A program made the position numbers and the translations under genes. This document shows, in pieces, positions 45,522-53,973 of a stretch of 53,973 nt of DNA (position 1 is the stretch's first letter; each line of letters starts with the position of its first letter). Origin of the DNA: Betaproteobacteria bacterium (GTDB taxonomy: Bacteria; Pseudomonadota; Gammaproteobacteria; Burkholderiales; Casimicrobiaceae); assembly GCA_018971195.1 (NCBI GenBank), contig JAGXBK010000003.1, positions 1-53,973 on the forward strand, in the 5' to 3' direction. The notes under the pieces are model-generated. The model was not told the DNA's origin, did not search any database, and was given only the letters and a program-made list of their open reading frames with translations.

Positions 45522-47600
45522 ATGCCCACGCCGCGCCGAGTGCACCCCTCCCAAGGCAAGCCTCCGCTCGATGTCGAAGCGCTGTGGGCGATCAAGCGCA
45601 TCGGCGCGCCGACGCTGTCGCCCGACGGGCAGCTCGCATGCGTGCCGGTGACGTCCTACGACATGGATCGGAACGACGGTTCGACCGAACTGTGGCTGTT
45701 CCCGACCGGGCAGTCCGATGCGACGGCGCGCACGAGGGCGAAGCCCCGCAGGCTGACGGCGGGCGACAAGGACAGCGATCCGCGCTGGTCGCCCGAGGGC
45801 TCGCGAATCGCGTTCACCGCCAAGCGCAAGGACGACGCCGAAGCGCAGGTCTACCTGATCGCGCCCGACGGCGGCGAGGCGACACGATTGACCAGCCTCT
45901 CGACCGGGGCGACGGCCGTCAAGTGGTTCCCCGACGGCAGGCGGGTCGCGTTCGTGTCGTGGGTGTGGCGTGATCTCGACGGTGACGCCGCGCAGGCGAA
46001 GCGCCTCAAGTCGCGCAAGGACCACAAGGTCAAGGCACATATCACCGAGCGCGGCGAATACCGCTACTGGGATCACTGGCTGACCGACGGGCGCGAGCCT
46101 CACGTATTCGTCTGCGACGTCGACACCGGGCGCTGCCGCGATCTCCTCGCCGGCACCGGAATCGCCCTGCAGCCATGGGATCCGACGCCGGACCACTACG
46201 ACATCTCGCCGGACGGCCGGGAGCTGGCCCTGACCATCGACCCCGAACCCGAGCCGGCGATGATGAACCGCAGCGACATCGTGGTCGTCGACCTGAAGCG
46301 CGGGCGCTGGCGGAACCTGACCGCCGGCAGCGGCATGTCCGACGAGCATCCGTGCTACTCGCCCGACGGTCGCTGGATCGCCTACCACGCCTACGATACC
46401 GAGCGTTCGTTCAACGACCAGGGAAAGCTGCGCGTCATCGAGCGCAGGTCGGGCAAGGCGGCGGTGATCGCGCCGGCATTCGACCGGGCGACGACCCACG
46501 TCCAGTGGACGCCGGATTCGAAGGCTCTGCTGGCACTCGTGGAGGACCGCGGGCGCGTGGGGCTGTGGCGCCAACCGCTGTCGAACGAGCTTCCGACGCG
46601 GGTCGTGGCCGGCGGCGTGATTTCGGGGTTCGCGCGCTCGGCCGACGGTCGCGTGCTCGCCTACACCCGCGACAGCGCGATGCATCCGCCGGCGCTGTTC
46701 GCGGCGCGGGGGGACGGCAGCGGCGAGCGGCAGATCGAGTCGATCAACCGCGCGCTGCTGGCGCGCCGCGCGCTGGGCGAGGTGCGCGAATTCTCCGCCA
46801 AGGGCTGGCACGGCGAGCCGGTGCAGGTATTCGTCACCTATCCGCCGCGCTTCGATGCCCGCAGGAAATGGCCGCTGATGCATTCGATTCACGGCGGTCC
46901 GCATGCATCGCATCACGACGGATGGCACTTTCGGTGGAACACCCAGGTGTTCGCCGGGCAGGGTTATGTCGTCGCCGCGGTCAACTACCACGGCTCCTCG
47001 GGATTCGGGCAACGATTCGTCGAGACGATCACCGGGCGCTACGGCGAAAAGGAGCTCGCCGACATCGAGGCGGCCACCGATTTCCTGCTGCGCCAGGGCT
47101 ACGTCGACCGCACGCGGCTTATGGCCGCCGGCGGCAGCTACGGCGGCTTCATGGTCGCGTACATGAACGGCCACACCGACCGTTATCGCGCCTACGTCTG
47201 CCATGCCGGCTGCTACGACTGGGTCAGCATGATGGCCACCGACGGCTACCGGTTCTTCGCCAAGGAGCTCGGCGCCTTCCACTGGGACGACGAGGCGCGG
47301 GTGATGCGACAGTCGCCGCACCACTACGTGAAGAACGCGAAGACGCCCACCCTGGTCATCCACGGCGAGCTCGATTACCGCGTCCCGGCGACGCAGGGTC
47401 TGCAGTACTACGACACGCTGAAGGCCCGGGGCGTCGCGGCGCGGCTCGTCTGCTTCCCCGACGAGAATCACTGGATCCTGAAGCCGCAGAACTCGCGACT
47501 CTGGTACCACGAGTTCTTCGCGTGGCTGGCCGCCCATGCTGCGGCTGCGCGCGGCGGGGCGCCCGCCGGCGCGAAAGCACGGCGGCGCCAGCGCGCTTAG
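45522..47600 (+). CDS. S9 family peptidase (acylaminoacyl peptidase/prolyl oligopeptidase-like)
   Basis: The 692-residue serine peptidase has an N-terminal beta-propeller built of WD-like repeats (DPRWSPEGSRIAFTAKR, KWFPDGRRVAFVSWV, HYDISPDGRELALT, HPCYSPDGRWIAYHA) and a C-terminal alpha/beta-hydrolase domain. Catalytic Ser lies in AAGGSYGGFMVAYM, Asp in VIHGELDYRVP and His in FPDENHWILKPQN; HGGPHASHHDGWHF gives the oxyanion loop. It has no signal peptide, so it acts on peptides in the cytoplasm. The start follows aggaactgcg. Its stop overlaps the stop of the convergent DksA-like gene by 4 bp. Confidence 0.95.
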   Translation: MPTPRRVHPSQGKPPLDVEALWAIKRIGAPTLSPDGQLACVPVTSYDMDRNDGSTELWLFPTGQSDATARTRAKPRRLTAGDKDSDPRWSPEGSRIAFTAKRKDDAEAQVYLIAPDGGEATRLTSLSTGATAVKWFPDGRRVAFVSWVWRDLDGDAAQAKRLKSRKDHKVKAHITERGEYRYWDHWLTDGREPHVFVCDVDTGRCRDLLAGTGIALQPWDPTPDHYDISPDGRELALTIDPEPEPAMMNRSDIVVVDLKRGRWRNLTAGSGMSDEHPCYSPDGRWIAYHAYDTERSFNDQGKLRVIERRSGKAAVIAPAFDRATTHVQWTPDSKALLALVEDRGRVGLWRQPLSNELPTRVVAGGVISGFARSADGRVLAYTRDSAMHPPALFAARGDGSGERQIESINRALLARRALGEVREFSAKGWHGEPVQVFVTYPPRFDARRKWPLMHSIHGGPHASHHDGWHFRWNTQVFAGQGYVVAAVNYHGSSGFGQRFVETITGRYGEKELADIEAATDFLLRQGYVDRTRLMAAGGSYGGFMVAYMNGHTDRYRAYVCHAGCYDWVSMMATDGYRFFAKELGAFHWDDEARVMRQSPHHYVKNAKTPTLVIHGELDYRVPATQGLQYYDTLKARGVAARLVCFPDENHWILKPQNSRLWYHEFFAWLAAHAAAARGGAPAGAKARRRQRA

Positions 47601-48007
47601 CCGGACGGGCCGCTGCGGCGTTCGGTGGCCTCGCGTCGCTCCTGGCACGCGACGCAACGGGTCGCCGTCGGATAGGCGTACAGCCGCGCCTGGGGGATCG
47701 GCCTGCCGCAGTCGACGCACGCGCCATAGCTGCCGTCGGCCATGCGCGCGAGCGCCTGCTCGACCTGCGTCAGCTCGGCGAGATCGTGCGACACCTGCGC
47801 GATGTCCTGCGCCGCCATGGCGTCGGCGGTGGCCCAGTCGTCGGTGTCCTCCATCCGGTTGCGCAGTCCGACCAGGCGCGGGTCGTCCTGAGTCCTGAGC
47901 TTGGCGGCGACGTCGGCGCGCAATTCCGCCTGGCGTTCGCGCAGCCGCGCATCGAGCTCGCTGCGCTGGACGGGCGTGAGTACAGGTGCGGCATCCGACG
48001 GGTTCAT
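47597..48007 (-). CDS. TraR/DksA family zinc-finger regulator
   Basis: A 136-residue protein with a coiled-coil N-terminal part (about 10-95; RSELDARLRERQAELRADV) and a C4 zinc finger ACVDCGRPIPQARLYAYPTA followed by RCVACQERRE. It is shorter than DksA proper and lacks a clear DxxDxA tip motif; DDWATADAM near residue 57 may be the nearest equivalent. It probably binds the RNA polymerase secondary channel, but this is inferred. It is convergent with the S9 peptidase. Confidence 0.87.
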   Translation of the reverse strand: MNPSDAAPVLTPVQRSELDARLRERQAELRADVAAKLRTQDDPRLVGLRNRMEDTDDWATADAMAAQDIAQVSHDLAELTQVEQALARMADGSYGACVDCGRPIPQARLYAYPTATRCVACQERREATERRSGPSG

Positions 48008-48229
48008 GGGCGAGGATTATCGGCCAGTTCTCTCCGGCGCGCATCGGGTCCGGGCGCACCCGATGCGCGCCGGCTGCCGCCCGCCAAGGCTCCCGTCGGG
48101 CTCTCGCCCGAGCCCGGGGGCTTGAATCCGGGCGGCCGGACCCGAGATTGCGAGTACAGCCGCACGCCGGCCGCCGCGCAACCTGCGAGGCCGCCGGCCT
48201 GGCCCACCAACAACGCAAAGGAATCCGCC

Positions 48230-48652
48230 ATGACCAGACTTCAGATCTACGATCCGTTCGCAGACACCGCCGTCGACAGCCTGCTCCGCAGCTTTTTCCC
48301 GCCGATCGCGTCCGAGCGTGACGCACCCCGCGGGATCCGCATCGACGTGACCGAGAACGACACGGCCTACCTCGTCCACGCCGACATGCCCGGCGTGGAC
48401 AAGGACGACATCCAGGTCGCGATCGAGGGCAACCAGGTCACGATCACCGCCGAGGTGAAACGTACGAGCGAACCTGCCGAAGGCGCCCGCGTGCTGCGTA
48501 CCGAGCGTCATTTCGGACGCTACTACCGCAGCTTCACGCTGCCGGTCGAGGTGGACGAGACGACGAGCTCGGCCAAGTTCGACAAGGGCGTGCTGGAGCT
48601 GACGCTGGCCAAGAAGCCGGCCTCTACGGCTCGCAAGCTGACGATCCAGTAG
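48230..48652 (+). CDS. Hsp20/alpha-crystallin small heat-shock protein
   Basis: The 140-residue chaperone has an N-terminal DPFADTAVDSLLRSFFP segment, an alpha-crystallin domain (about 38-128; IDVTENDTAYLVHADMPGVDKDDIQVAIEGN read in two parts) and the ending KFDKGVLELTLAKKPAS. It holds unfolding proteins in solution. The ribosome site is aaaggaatccgcc. No CIRCE or sigma-32 site was clear in the upstream 220 bp, though this stretch is unusually free of coding. A strong hairpin follows at 48676. Confidence 0.93.
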   Translation: MTRLQIYDPFADTAVDSLLRSFFPPIASERDAPRGIRIDVTENDTAYLVHADMPGVDKDDIQVAIEGNQVTITAEVKRTSEPAEGARVLRTERHFGRYYRSFTLPVEVDETTSSAKFDKGVLELTLAKKPASTARKLTIQ

Positions 48653-48675
48653 ATAGCCGGCTCAGCGTCGCTGCA

Positions 48676-48717
48676 GCGCATCCCCGCCAGGGCACTTGCC
48701 CGCGGGCGGGGATGCGC
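48676..48717. terminator. Long perfect hairpin between hsp20 and KTSC gene
   Basis: Arms gcgcatccccgcc (48676-48688) and ggcggggatgcgc (48705-48717) are perfectly complementary over 13 bp, and a small inner stem (gggc/gccc) lies inside the 16-nt loop. There is no T tract. It lies between convergent genes and probably ends transcription from both sides. Confidence 0.6.
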
Positions 48718-48787
48718 ATTGCAGTCCATCCGCCGGCAGTGGCCGCCGAGCGCGATGGATGCTCATGCCGACGCGCCACCCACCTGC

Positions 48788-48997
48788 TCAGCGGATTCGT
48801 CGCACCGTGTACTCCTCGTCGATGTTGTCGCGGTAGTAGCTCCACGGCGATGACGCGCCCGAGAAGCGTCGCCAGACCTCCCCCGGGACGCCGCTGAACT
48901 CGAGCGTTCCCGACGTCAGCTCAACGACCAGCTTGCGGCTGCGCTCGTCGTAGCCGGCGGCGCGCAGGCTGCCGCCGCTCATCCGCTTCATCTCCAT
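48788..48997 (-). CDS. KTSC domain protein
   Basis: A 69-residue protein made almost wholly of a KTSC domain: AAGYDERSRKLVVELTSGTL, FSGVPGEVWRRFSGASSPWS and the end YYRDNIDEEYTVRRI. This domain often follows lysyl-tRNA synthetase-like or other proteins; alone its role is unknown. The ATG is preceded by a gaggtggcg ribosome site. It is divergent from the ABC binding-protein gene. Confidence 0.88.
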   Translation of the reverse strand: MEMKRMSGGSLRAAGYDERSRKLVVELTSGTLEFSGVPGEVWRRFSGASSPWSYYRDNIDEEYTVRRIR

Positions 48998-49096
48998 CGC
49001 GCCACCTCCCGGCAGACTCCGATCCGATCTCGTATCGAATGCCTTTTGCGCAGAGTGCTACGATGCGCGCCTTCGTCGCCGACCTCGCCGCACCCG

Positions 49097-50920
49097 ATGC
49101 CCTTCGCATTCTCTCGCGTTCCGGCACGTCCCGTCTTGATCGCCGCGCTCCTCTGCGCCCTTGTCGCCGCGGTCGCGGCTCGTTCGGCGCACGCGGCCGA
49201 CCCGTCGAAGGTCCTGCATATCGCATTCCCGGGCGCCGAGACGAGCTTCGATCCGGCGTTCGCTTCCGATGCGGCCTCGGACAGCATCATCGACAACGTC
49301 TTCGACACGATGCTGGACTACGACTACCTGGCGCGCCCGGTCAAGCTGGTGCCCCGCGCCCTCGAGACCATGCCCACGGTCGAGGACGGCGGCAGGACTT
49401 ACGTCTGCAGGGTCCGGAAGGGCATCTACTTCACCCCGGACCCGGCGTTCAGGGGCCGGCGCCGCGAGCTGACCGCCGCCGATTTCGCGTATGGCATCGA
49501 GCGCATACTCGACCCCGCCGTCAAGTCGCCCTGGCTGTGGATGTTCGAGGGCAAGATCGTCGGTGGCGACGAGGCGCGCGCGCGGGCCGTGAAGACCGGG
49601 CACTTCGATTACGACTCGCCGATCGCGGGACTCGAGGTCGTCGACCGCTACATGCTGCGTATTCGCCTCACCAGCCCGGATCTGCGCTTCGCGTATGCGC
49701 TGGCCGTTCCCAATGTCGCCGCGCAGGCGCGCGAGGTGGTCGAAGCCTACGGCAACGACATCGGCGCGCACCCGGTGGGCACCGGGCCGTACGTACTCGG
49801 GGCCTACCAGCGCAGTACCAGGATCGAGCTGGTCGCCAATCCCGGCTTTCGCGAGACGTACTACACCCCCGCCGGGCCGATCCCTCAGGCATCGCAGCCG
49901 GTCGCGGCGGCGCTGCAGGGCAAGCGCCTTCCGCTCGCGGGCCGTATCGAGATCAGCATCATCGAGGAGGGCCAGGCGCGCTGGCTCGCCTTCCTGAAGG
50001 GCGAGATCGACATCCTCGACAACATTCCTACCGATTTCATCGACCAGGCGCTCGACGGCGGCAAGCTCAGGCCTTCGCTCGCTGCGCGTGGCATGGTCCA
50101 CGATGTGCTGATACGACCGAATACCTACTGGACGTATTTCAACATGAAGGACCCGGTGGTCGGCGGCTACACGCCCGACAGGATCGCGCTGCGGCGTGCG
50201 ATTTCGATGGGCTACGACGTCGGCTCGCTGATCCGCGTGCTGCTGAAAGGGCGCGCGATCCCGGCGAACGGGCCGATCCCCCCGGACATCGCGGGCTACG
50301 ACCCGGATCTGAAGACGCAGGCGCAGATCTACGACCCGGCCGCCGCGAGGGCGCTGCTCGACCGCTTCGGCTACAAGGACGTGAACGGCGATGGCTACCG
50401 CGAATTACCCGATGGCAAGCCGCTGACCATCGTCCGCTGGTCGACGCCGGGCTCGGCGGCGCGCCAGGGCGACGAGCTGTGGAAGCGGAACATGGACGCG
50501 ATCGGCATCCGGATGGTTTTCCGGCACGACCGCCTGGCGGAGCTGCGCAAGATGGCGCGGTCGGGCAAGATCCAGACGCGCGGCGATGGCTGGAACGCCG
50601 ACTACCCGGACGCCGAGAATTTCATGCAGCTGCTCTACGGTCCCAATGCCGCGCAGGAGAACAACGCACAGTTCGACCTGCCCGAATTCAACCGCCTGTT
50701 CGAACAGGCGCGAAGCCTTCCCGATTCGCCGCAGCGCACGCGGCTGTTCGATCGGATGACCCAGATCGCGATCGCCTACGCGCCGTGGCGGCTGACCTAC
50801 CATTTGATCGCCGACAGCCTTCGCCAGCCGTGGATCGGCAATTTCGTCCCGAATCCGCTCCGCGAGGAATCCTGGGAATACCTCGACGTCGATCCCGCGA
50901 TGCGCGCGAAGCGGCACTGA
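49097..50920 (+). CDS. ABC transporter substrate-binding protein, family 5 (peptide/opine type)
   Basis: The 607-residue periplasmic receptor has a signal peptide (MPFAFSRVPARPVLIAALLC, cleavage after AHA), then the family 5 pattern: ETSFDPAFASDAASDSIIDN, TPDPAFRGRRRELTAADFAYG, ERILDPAVKSPW, HPVGTGPYVL, DILDNIPTDFIDQ and AEGDGWNADYPDAENF-like FMQLLYGPNAA. It likely binds oligopeptides or peptide-like compounds. No permease or ATPase genes accompany it within the window. An ATG at 49046 would add residues before the signal peptide and is not favoured. Confidence 0.92.
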   Translation: MPFAFSRVPARPVLIAALLCALVAAVAARSAHAADPSKVLHIAFPGAETSFDPAFASDAASDSIIDNVFDTMLDYDYLARPVKLVPRALETMPTVEDGGRTYVCRVRKGIYFTPDPAFRGRRRELTAADFAYGIERILDPAVKSPWLWMFEGKIVGGDEARARAVKTGHFDYDSPIAGLEVVDRYMLRIRLTSPDLRFAYALAVPNVAAQAREVVEAYGNDIGAHPVGTGPYVLGAYQRSTRIELVANPGFRETYYTPAGPIPQASQPVAAALQGKRLPLAGRIEISIIEEGQARWLAFLKGEIDILDNIPTDFIDQALDGGKLRPSLAARGMVHDVLIRPNTYWTYFNMKDPVVGGYTPDRIALRRAISMGYDVGSLIRVLLKGRAIPANGPIPPDIAGYDPDLKTQAQIYDPAAARALLDRFGYKDVNGDGYRELPDGKPLTIVRWSTPGSAARQGDELWKRNMDAIGIRMVFRHDRLAELRKMARSGKIQTRGDGWNADYPDAENFMQLLYGPNAAQENNAQFDLPEFNRLFEQARSLPDSPQRTRLFDRMTQIAIAYAPWRLTYHLIADSLRQPWIGNFVPNPLREESWEYLDVDPAMRAKRH

Positions 50921-50931
50921 GGCGGCTGACG

Positions 50932-51273
50932 TCACTTCGCCTTCGGAATCTCGTAGGGCTTGCAGGCGAGTCGCATCCCAGACTGGTTGCGCAGCAGCTC
51001 GACGTCCAGCCCCGTGCCGCGTAGCTCCATCGATCCGTTCATGTAGCGGAATCCCGATCCGGTCGGCACCTGGTAGAGGATGACGCGCGACGCATCGGGC
51101 ATCAGGATCCTCGCTTCGCCTTCGGTGAACCGGATCACGTAGCGATCGTCGGTGTGCTTGCAGTCGATCGTCTGCTTCGCCTCCTCGATCTCCTTCGCCG
51201 TCGGGCCTGTCTGGCAGGCGCAGAGGGCGAGCGCGCCGAGGGCGCAGCAGAGGCGCAACGGTCGCAGAAACAT
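50932..51273 (-). CDS. MliC-like lipoprotein
   Basis: A 113-residue protein with a lipoprotein-type signal: hydrophobic helix and LALCACQT, with Cys20 as the likely lipidated residue. The mature part has a small beta domain with DCKHTDDRYVIRFTEGEA, GSGFRYMNGSMELRGTGLD and the final Cys in MRLACKPYE, resembling the MliC domain (inhibitor of C-type lysozyme), including a probable Cys-Cys bond. The start at 51273 is chosen over 51315 for the signal peptide. It faces the ABC binding-protein gene tail to tail. Confidence 0.7.
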   Translation of the reverse strand: MFLRPLRLCCALGALALCACQTGPTAKEIEEAKQTIDCKHTDDRYVIRFTEGEARILMPDASRVILYQVPTGSGFRYMNGSMELRGTGLDVELLRNQSGMRLACKPYEIPKAK

Positions 51274-51333
51274 GCGCGAGCTCCCGGAAGGATGACAATG
51301 GATCGAGGATAGCACCGCGCCAGCGCGCGGCGG

Positions 51334-53130
51334 TCACGCGGTGACGCGCGAGCGTGCAGCCGGGGGACGGAATCGGACGCTCTCGGGGTAGGACAGGACC
51401 TCGGTCTGCCGGCCCTCGCGGATCGCCTGCTGCGTCTGCCGCCACCAATCCGGCGCCAGCAGGTCGGCGTGGAACGCCATGAAGGCCTCGCGCACGCGCG
51501 GATCGGTCAGGAGGAACGTCGCGAATTCCTCCGGAAAGACGTCGCGCGGGCCCACCGGGTACCAGACGTCCCCTGACACCTCGTCGAAGCCGGGCGGAGG
51601 AGGCGGAATGTGCCGGAAGCTGCAGTCGGTCAGGTATTCGATCTCGTCGTAATCGTAGAACACGATACGGCCGTAGCGCGTCAGTCCGAAGTTCTTGAAC
51701 AGCAGGTCCCCGGCGAAGATGTTGACTTTCGCGAGTTCCCTGATCGCGTTGCCATAGTCGCGGATCGCTCGCACGCGCTCGCCGTCGTCGGCACCCGCGA
51801 GGAACAGATTCAGCGGGGCGAGGCGGCGCTCGATATAGACGTGCCGGATGACGACGTGGTCGCCGTCCTGCTCGATCTGCGATGGCGCCACGTGCTCGAG
51901 CTCGGCGACCAGCTCGGGGGTGAACCGATCCCGCGGGAAAGCGACGTCCGAGTATTCGAGGATGTCGGTCATGCGTCCCGCGCGGTCGTGATGCTTGACC
52001 AGCGCGTATTTCTGCTTGACCCGCGCCTGGTCGGTGTCCTTCGACGCCGCGATGCGGTCGCGAATTACCTTGAACACGTAGGGGTACGACGGCAGCGTGA
52101 ACACCGCCATCACCAGGCCCCTGATGCCGGGTGCGGCCACCAGGCGGTCGGTCGAATGTTTCAGGTGGTGCAGGAAGTCGCGGTAGAACAGCGTCTTGCC
52201 GTGCTTCTGCAGGCCGATCATCGTGTACAGCTCGGCCGCGGTCTTGTCCGGCAGCATCGCGCGCAGGAACGCGACGTAGGCCGACGGCACCTCCATGTCG
52301 ACCAGGAAATACGCGCGGTTCGCCGAGAACAGCAGCGCGAGCTCGACCGGATCGGTGAGCAGCGCGTCGATGTAGAGCTGGGAGCCCGCGCAGTGCTTGA
52401 TTGCGACGACGAACGGATACGCGTGCGCGCCGTTGACCACTTGCCCGACCGCGTACGCGGTCTGGTTGCGGAACAGCAGGCTCGAGAGAACCTGGATCTG
52501 GAAGTTCGCGTCGACCACAAAGGGCCGCGGCAGGCGGCGGCGGATCGCCGACAGGGCGTGGATCAGGTCGCCGCGAAAATCGGCGAATGGCGTCGAAAGC
52601 CCCAGATCGAGCACCAGGTCGATCAGGGCATTGCGCAGCCCCTGTTGCTTCGGATAGTAGCTGCGATACGACGGTGCGTCCGCGTCGAGATACTCGGTCG
52701 ACGCCGCGGGGCGCACGAACATGCAGCGGTTGTGAAAGTACGTCCGGTGCAGGAGCTTCGACGAGACGGTGTTGAAGAAGGTCTCGGCGCATTCGGGCTG
52801 CCGGTGGTCGGCGAGCAATCCGATGAACTGCCGCTTGACCTGCGCCCAGAACTGGTCCTCGCCCCCGGTGTCGGGCCGGCGGAACCGGAAGCCGCGCTCG
52901 ATGCGCTCGACGGTCTCCGCGACGCGCCGGTCATAGTAGTCGATGCGATCGCGCCCTACGTGTCCGATCGCGAGCCAGTTGCCGGCCTCGAAATGCCGCT
53001 TGGCAGCCCTTGCGCAGTCCCGGAACAGCGTGTAATGGCGGTCGAAACCCTCGAGGACGACACGTGCGATCTGCCGGGGCGATGCCTCGACGCCGTGCAG
53101 GTCGGTGGACGGATCGGGCTCGTCGCTCAT
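51334..53130 (-). CDS. aceK: Isocitrate dehydrogenase kinase/phosphatase
   Basis: The 598-residue bifunctional enzyme switches isocitrate dehydrogenase off and on and so controls flow into the glyoxylate shunt. Conserved regions: FEAGNWLAIGHVGRDRIDYY, FFNTVSSKLLHRTYFHNR, the nucleotide region APGIRGLVMAVFTLPSYPYV, VFKVIRDR with the ATP-binding Lys, LEYSDVAFPRDRF, and the kinase core YGNAIRELAKVNIFAGDLLF then FKNFGL and VFYDYDEIEYL. The start at 53130 (MSDEPDPS) fits the family; the frame runs on to 53625. No aceA or aceB is in the window. Confidence 0.97.
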   Translation of the reverse strand: MSDEPDPSTDLHGVEASPRQIARVVLEGFDRHYTLFRDCARAAKRHFEAGNWLAIGHVGRDRIDYYDRRVAETVERIERGFRFRRPDTGGEDQFWAQVKRQFIGLLADHRQPECAETFFNTVSSKLLHRTYFHNRCMFVRPAASTEYLDADAPSYRSYYPKQQGLRNALIDLVLDLGLSTPFADFRGDLIHALSAIRRRLPRPFVVDANFQIQVLSSLLFRNQTAYAVGQVVNGAHAYPFVVAIKHCAGSQLYIDALLTDPVELALLFSANRAYFLVDMEVPSAYVAFLRAMLPDKTAAELYTMIGLQKHGKTLFYRDFLHHLKHSTDRLVAAPGIRGLVMAVFTLPSYPYVFKVIRDRIAASKDTDQARVKQKYALVKHHDRAGRMTDILEYSDVAFPRDRFTPELVAELEHVAPSQIEQDGDHVVIRHVYIERRLAPLNLFLAGADDGERVRAIRDYGNAIRELAKVNIFAGDLLFKNFGLTRYGRIVFYDYDEIEYLTDCSFRHIPPPPPGFDEVSGDVWYPVGPRDVFPEEFATFLLTDPRVREAFMAFHADLLAPDWWRQTQQAIREGRQTEVLSYPESVRFRPPAARSRVTA

Positions 53131-53189
53131 CGGGGCCGCAGCGTGCCCGGGGCCACGTGACCCCGGCCGCGCGCGATCGGAGGAGAACT

Positions 53190-53546
53190 TCAGTCCTCCT
53201 TGGCCTTCTGCATGGTCTCGTTGTATTCCTTGACGCCGTTGTTGTATTCGACCACGGCAGCGTTGGCCGCATCGACATGCGGCTTGGCGAGCGCCTGCTG
53301 GTCGTCGTAGAACTTCTTCAGGCAGTCGACGTAGGCGACGAAGTCCTTCTGCCACAGCTTGAGCCGCATCTCGCTCGCGAGCTTGCCGGGAAATGCCTCG
53401 GGGTGGACGCAGGAATGCTTGGGTATCGCGGCAGCGCCGGCAGGCGGGGCCGCCGCAGGCGCGGCAGCCGGCTGGGCGAGTGCTGGAAAGGCGGAACCGA
53501 GGCCGAAAGCCAGGGTGGCGCAGGCAATAGCGGTACGAAGGATCAT
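53190..53546 (-). CDS. Exported protein of unknown function
   Basis: A 118-residue protein. Residues 1-24 are a signal peptide (MILRTAIACATLAFGLGSAF, then PALA). An Ala/Pro-rich linker follows to about 42. The mature helical part has two cysteines (HSCVHPEAFPG and YVDCLKKFYDDQ) and a charged, probably coiled end (VVEYNNGVKEYNETMQKAK). I do not recognise a family. The ribosome site gaggagcctc precedes the ATG. It lies 59 bp upstream of aceK on the same strand and may share its transcript. Confidence 0.65.
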   Translation of the reverse strand: MILRTAIACATLAFGLGSAFPALAQPAAAPAAAPPAGAAAIPKHSCVHPEAFPGKLASEMRLKLWQKDFVAYVDCLKKFYDDQQALAKPHVDAANAAVVEYNNGVKEYNETMQKAKED

Positions 53547-53670
53547 GGGAGGCTCCTCGATGCGATGCTCCGCATTCTACCTGCGCCACGATCCATCCGC
53601 CGCAGCGCCGCTGCGGCAACCGCAATGCGCCCGGCTCGTCGACCCGGGCTTTCCGTCCTGCCCGCGGGGG

Positions 53671-53874
53671 TCAGCCGACCGGTTGCTTGATCTTCGGGCA
53701 GCTGACCCAGTGGACTTCGGTGTACGCGCGCTGGGCGGCGTACTCCACCCGGGCCATCTGGGCCGTGTCGCAGACTTCGCGGTTGCCGGCGTCGTTCCTG
53801 GTCAGGGCGATGGGTGCACATCCGGAACCCAGGATCCCTGCGGCGAGCGTGGAAAGCAGCAGCAATGTCTTCAT
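53671..53874 (-). CDS. Small lipoprotein of unknown function
   Basis: A 67-residue protein with a lipobox: hydrophobic helix MKTLLLLSTLAAGILGSGCA with Cys19 as lipid site. The mature part is about 49 residues with two further Cys (REVCDTAQMARVEY and HWVSCPKIKQP), probably disulfide bonded. No family is recognised. The start at 53874 (just after ggagggcatgcc) is preferred over 53925. The remaining 99 bp to the right edge show no gene. Confidence 0.65.
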   Translation of the reverse strand: MKTLLLLSTLAAGILGSGCAPIALTRNDAGNREVCDTAQMARVEYAAQRAYTEVHWVSCPKIKQPVG

Positions 53875-53973
53875 GGCATGCCCTCCTTGCCGTCCCATCA
53901 TAGGAGCGCCGCGCGCGCTGCGCAAGCGCTGCGTTCCTGCCCGGCGCCACGCGGCCGTGCTCCCGGATGTCGC

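Noticed and set aside
45501-48326. A 941-codon minus-strand frame opposite the S9 peptidase
   Set aside because: It is antisense to a peptidase with all catalytic motifs and shows no family signature.

Overview
The window is high-GC, gene-dense bacterial DNA that reads as a betaproteobacterial chromosome. The signs are an unidentified small-protein gene of the PP0621 type followed by pilS and pilR; a phaM-type PHA granule gene; the aat/bpt pair; and the rsgA, phhB, cytochrome c, M48 protease and orn neighbourhood with a CobD/CbiB-family gene beside it. No phage, plasmid or CRISPR signature was seen. The only clear mobile element is a group II intron.

Layout. 1-8.1 kb: a partial ampD, then three plus-strand genes (SnoaL-like, DUF1326, VIT family) that separate ampD from the pilSR block, then pilR, pilS, a PP0621-type gene and a GlcD-like FAD oxidoreductase. 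8.1-12.2 kb: phaM, an M61 glycyl aminopeptidase whose start codon lies 6 nt behind a tRNA-Arg(CCT), and the N-degron transferases aat and bpt. 12.2-17.2 kb: a Xanthomonas-type DSF quorum-sensing pair, rpfF and rpfC, arranged tail to tail with a shared terminator hairpin. The rpfF leader can form two mutually exclusive hairpins. rpfC is preceded by a near-consensus sigma-54 promoter overlapping an inverted repeat. A divergent methyltransferase gene follows. 17.3-28.1 kb: etfB, etfA and an acyl-CoA dehydrogenase, then kbl, an unknown gene, asnS, an ROK kinase, ETF-ubiquinone oxidoreductase and the CobD/CbiB-like membrane protein.

28.2-32.3 kb: the minus-strand chain M48 protease, cytochrome c, phhB, rsgA, with 4-bp overlaps at two junctions, then divergent orn and a NUDIX hydrolase. 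32.3-35.8 kb: a TAXI-type TRAP uptake system (binding protein, fused permease, DUF1850 protein). 36-40.2 kb: phosphomannomutase/phosphoglucomutase, a YheT-like hydrolase, a divergent DAHP synthase-like enzyme and a PsiF-repeat protein. 40.2-42.1 kb: a group IIC intron inserted directly behind the psiF terminator, carrying an intact maturase gene. 42.1-54 kb: rlmI, a VIT1/CCC1 protein with a ferritin-like N-terminus, an aldo/keto reductase, an S9 peptidase, a DksA-like regulator, Hsp20, a KTSC protein, a peptide-type ABC binding protein, a MliC-like lipoprotein, aceK and two small exported proteins.

How it works together. EtfAB takes electrons from the acyl-CoA dehydrogenase, and ETF-QO passes them to quinone. 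With AceK (glyoxylate-shunt control) and PhaM (PHA storage) this suggests growth on fatty or organic acids. The most interesting region is the rpf locus: a DSF synthase and its hybrid sensor with no rpfG between or beside them, with two candidate regulatory structures and a sensor that carries an extra receiver-like domain. All functions are inferred from the translated sequence by family recognition; no database search was run.
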